The notes beneath the pieces were generated by a model. That model was given only the letters and a program-made list of their open reading frames with translations, was not told where the DNA came from and ran no database searches. A stretch of 5,310 nucleotides of DNA, from the NCBI GenBank assembly GCA_903827735.1, contig CAIKJM010000288.1:1-5310 (forward strand). The letters run 5' to 3'. Source of the stretch: an uncultured Rhodanobacter sp. GTDB taxonomy: Bacteria > Pseudomonadota > Gammaproteobacteria > Xanthomonadales > Rhodanobacteraceae. This document shows positions 4,881 through 5,310 of the stretch, one piece after another. Numbering within the stretch: the stretch's first letter is position 1; every line of letters starts with the position of its first letter. A program made the translations under genes and the position numbers.

Positions 4881-5310
4881 ATGCGTCAAGTTTTTTCATG
4901 GGTATTGCCGCTACTTCTGACCGTGCTGTTGGCCGGTCCGGTTTCTCCGCTGCATGCGCAGGGCTTCCCAGCGCCGTCGAGCGAGAACATGCCGCCACCG
5001 CCGCCGCGTCCGTGGAGCAGCCTGACGCCCGCACAGCGCGATGTGCTGTCGCCGCTACGTGACAAGTGGGACACCCTGCCGCCGCGACGGCAGCAAAACA
5101 TGCTGCAGAAGTCCGAACACTGGGTAACGCTGCCGCCGGAAAAACGTGATGAGGTGCGACTGCGTATCGCGCACTGGCAGGCCATGACGCCTGAACAGCG
5201 CGCGGAAGCTCGCGCCAACCTGCAGCAGTTCCGCCAGCTGCCGCCGGAGGAGCGCGCACGGCTACATGCCACGTTTGAACATTTTCAGGAACTGCCGCCC
5301 GAACAGCGCG
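4881..5310 (+). CDS. Secreted DUF3106-like repeat protein, C-terminus beyond window
   Basis: Partial gene with 143 codons visible and no stop before the right edge. It starts 3 nt after the preceding stop without a clear ribosome site, which suggests translational coupling. Residues 1-26 (MRQVFSWVLPLLLTVLLAG and so on) are a signal peptide with likely cleavage after LHA, giving an exported, probably periplasmic protein. After a Pro-rich linker containing PPPPP (38-42), residue 45 onward is a run of 18-residue repeats of the form W-x-x-L-[TP]-P-x-x-R followed by nine helix-favouring residues. This matches the DUF3106 type found behind ECF sigma and small membrane genes. The L-T-P-x-Q-R core recalls the LTxxQ motif of Spy/CpxP-type periplasmic proteins. 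Function is unknown; a sensor or chaperone role is speculation. Confidence 0.85.
   Translation, partial: MRQVFSWVLPLLLTVLLAGPVSPLHAQGFPAPSSENMPPPPPRPWSSLTPAQRDVLSPLRDKWDTLPPRRQQNMLQKSEHWVTLPPEKRDEVRLRIAHWQAMTPEQRAEARANLQQFRQLPPEERARLHATFEHFQELPPEQR
5013..5310 (+). repeat. Tandem 54-bp / 18-residue coding repeats
   Basis: Units begin with an aromatic residue at codons starting 5013, 5067, 5121, 5175, 5229 and 5283: WSSLTPAQR, WDTLPPRRQ, WVTLPPEKR, WQAMTPEQR, FRQLPPEER and FQELPPEQR. Each of the five complete units is exactly 18 codons with no insertions; the sixth is cut by the window edge. At DNA level CTGCCGCC recurs at 5076, 5130, 5238 and 5292, in register. The units have otherwise diverged, so this is an old protein repeat rather than a recent DNA duplication. 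Confidence 0.9.

Overview
This 5.3 kb window is high-GC, tightly packed chromosomal DNA from a Gram-negative bacterium. The combination of a SufT-type protein, a three-subunit (split-alpha) proton-translocating transhydrogenase and an ECF-sigma / small membrane protein / DUF3106 operon fits a gammaproteobacterium, most likely of the Xanthomonadales (Rhodanobacter/Dyella-like). That placement is inference from gene content and protein style. No rRNA, tRNA, CRISPR array, insertion sequence or phage gene was seen.

Layout from left to right. (1) 1-184, minus: the N-terminus of a secreted protein with a clear signal peptide, running off the left edge. (2) 185-650: a gene-free stretch with the upstream region of that gene, an AT-rich block with an 11-bp inverted repeat and a degenerate direct repeat, and a good intrinsic terminator for the gene to the right. 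(3) 651-1208, minus: sufT, an iron-sulfur cluster maturation factor. (4) 1400-1921, plus: a small membrane protein of unknown function, divergent from sufT. (5) 1925-3397 and 3397-3711, minus: pntB and pntAB, the beta subunit and the membrane alpha-2 subunit of NAD(P) transhydrogenase. The gene for the soluble NAD(H)-binding alpha-1 subunit (pntAA), usually just upstream, is not here. (6) 3805-5310, plus: an operon divergent from pnt, with an ECF-type sigma factor, a 147-aa single-pass membrane protein overlapping it by 4 nt (probable anti-sigma or regulator), and a secreted DUF3106-like protein starting 3 nt later and cut by the right edge. The last protein consists of exact 18-residue tandem repeats.

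How the genes relate. PntAB and PntB together form the membrane proton channel and the NADP(H)-binding domain III of transhydrogenase, which makes NADPH at the expense of proton motive force; they need a PntAA encoded elsewhere. The sigma operon looks like an envelope signalling module: cytoplasmic sigma factor, membrane-spanning partner, and an exported repeat protein that could be sensor or effector. Its ligand and target genes cannot be read from this window. This module is the least characterised part and the best place to look for new biology.
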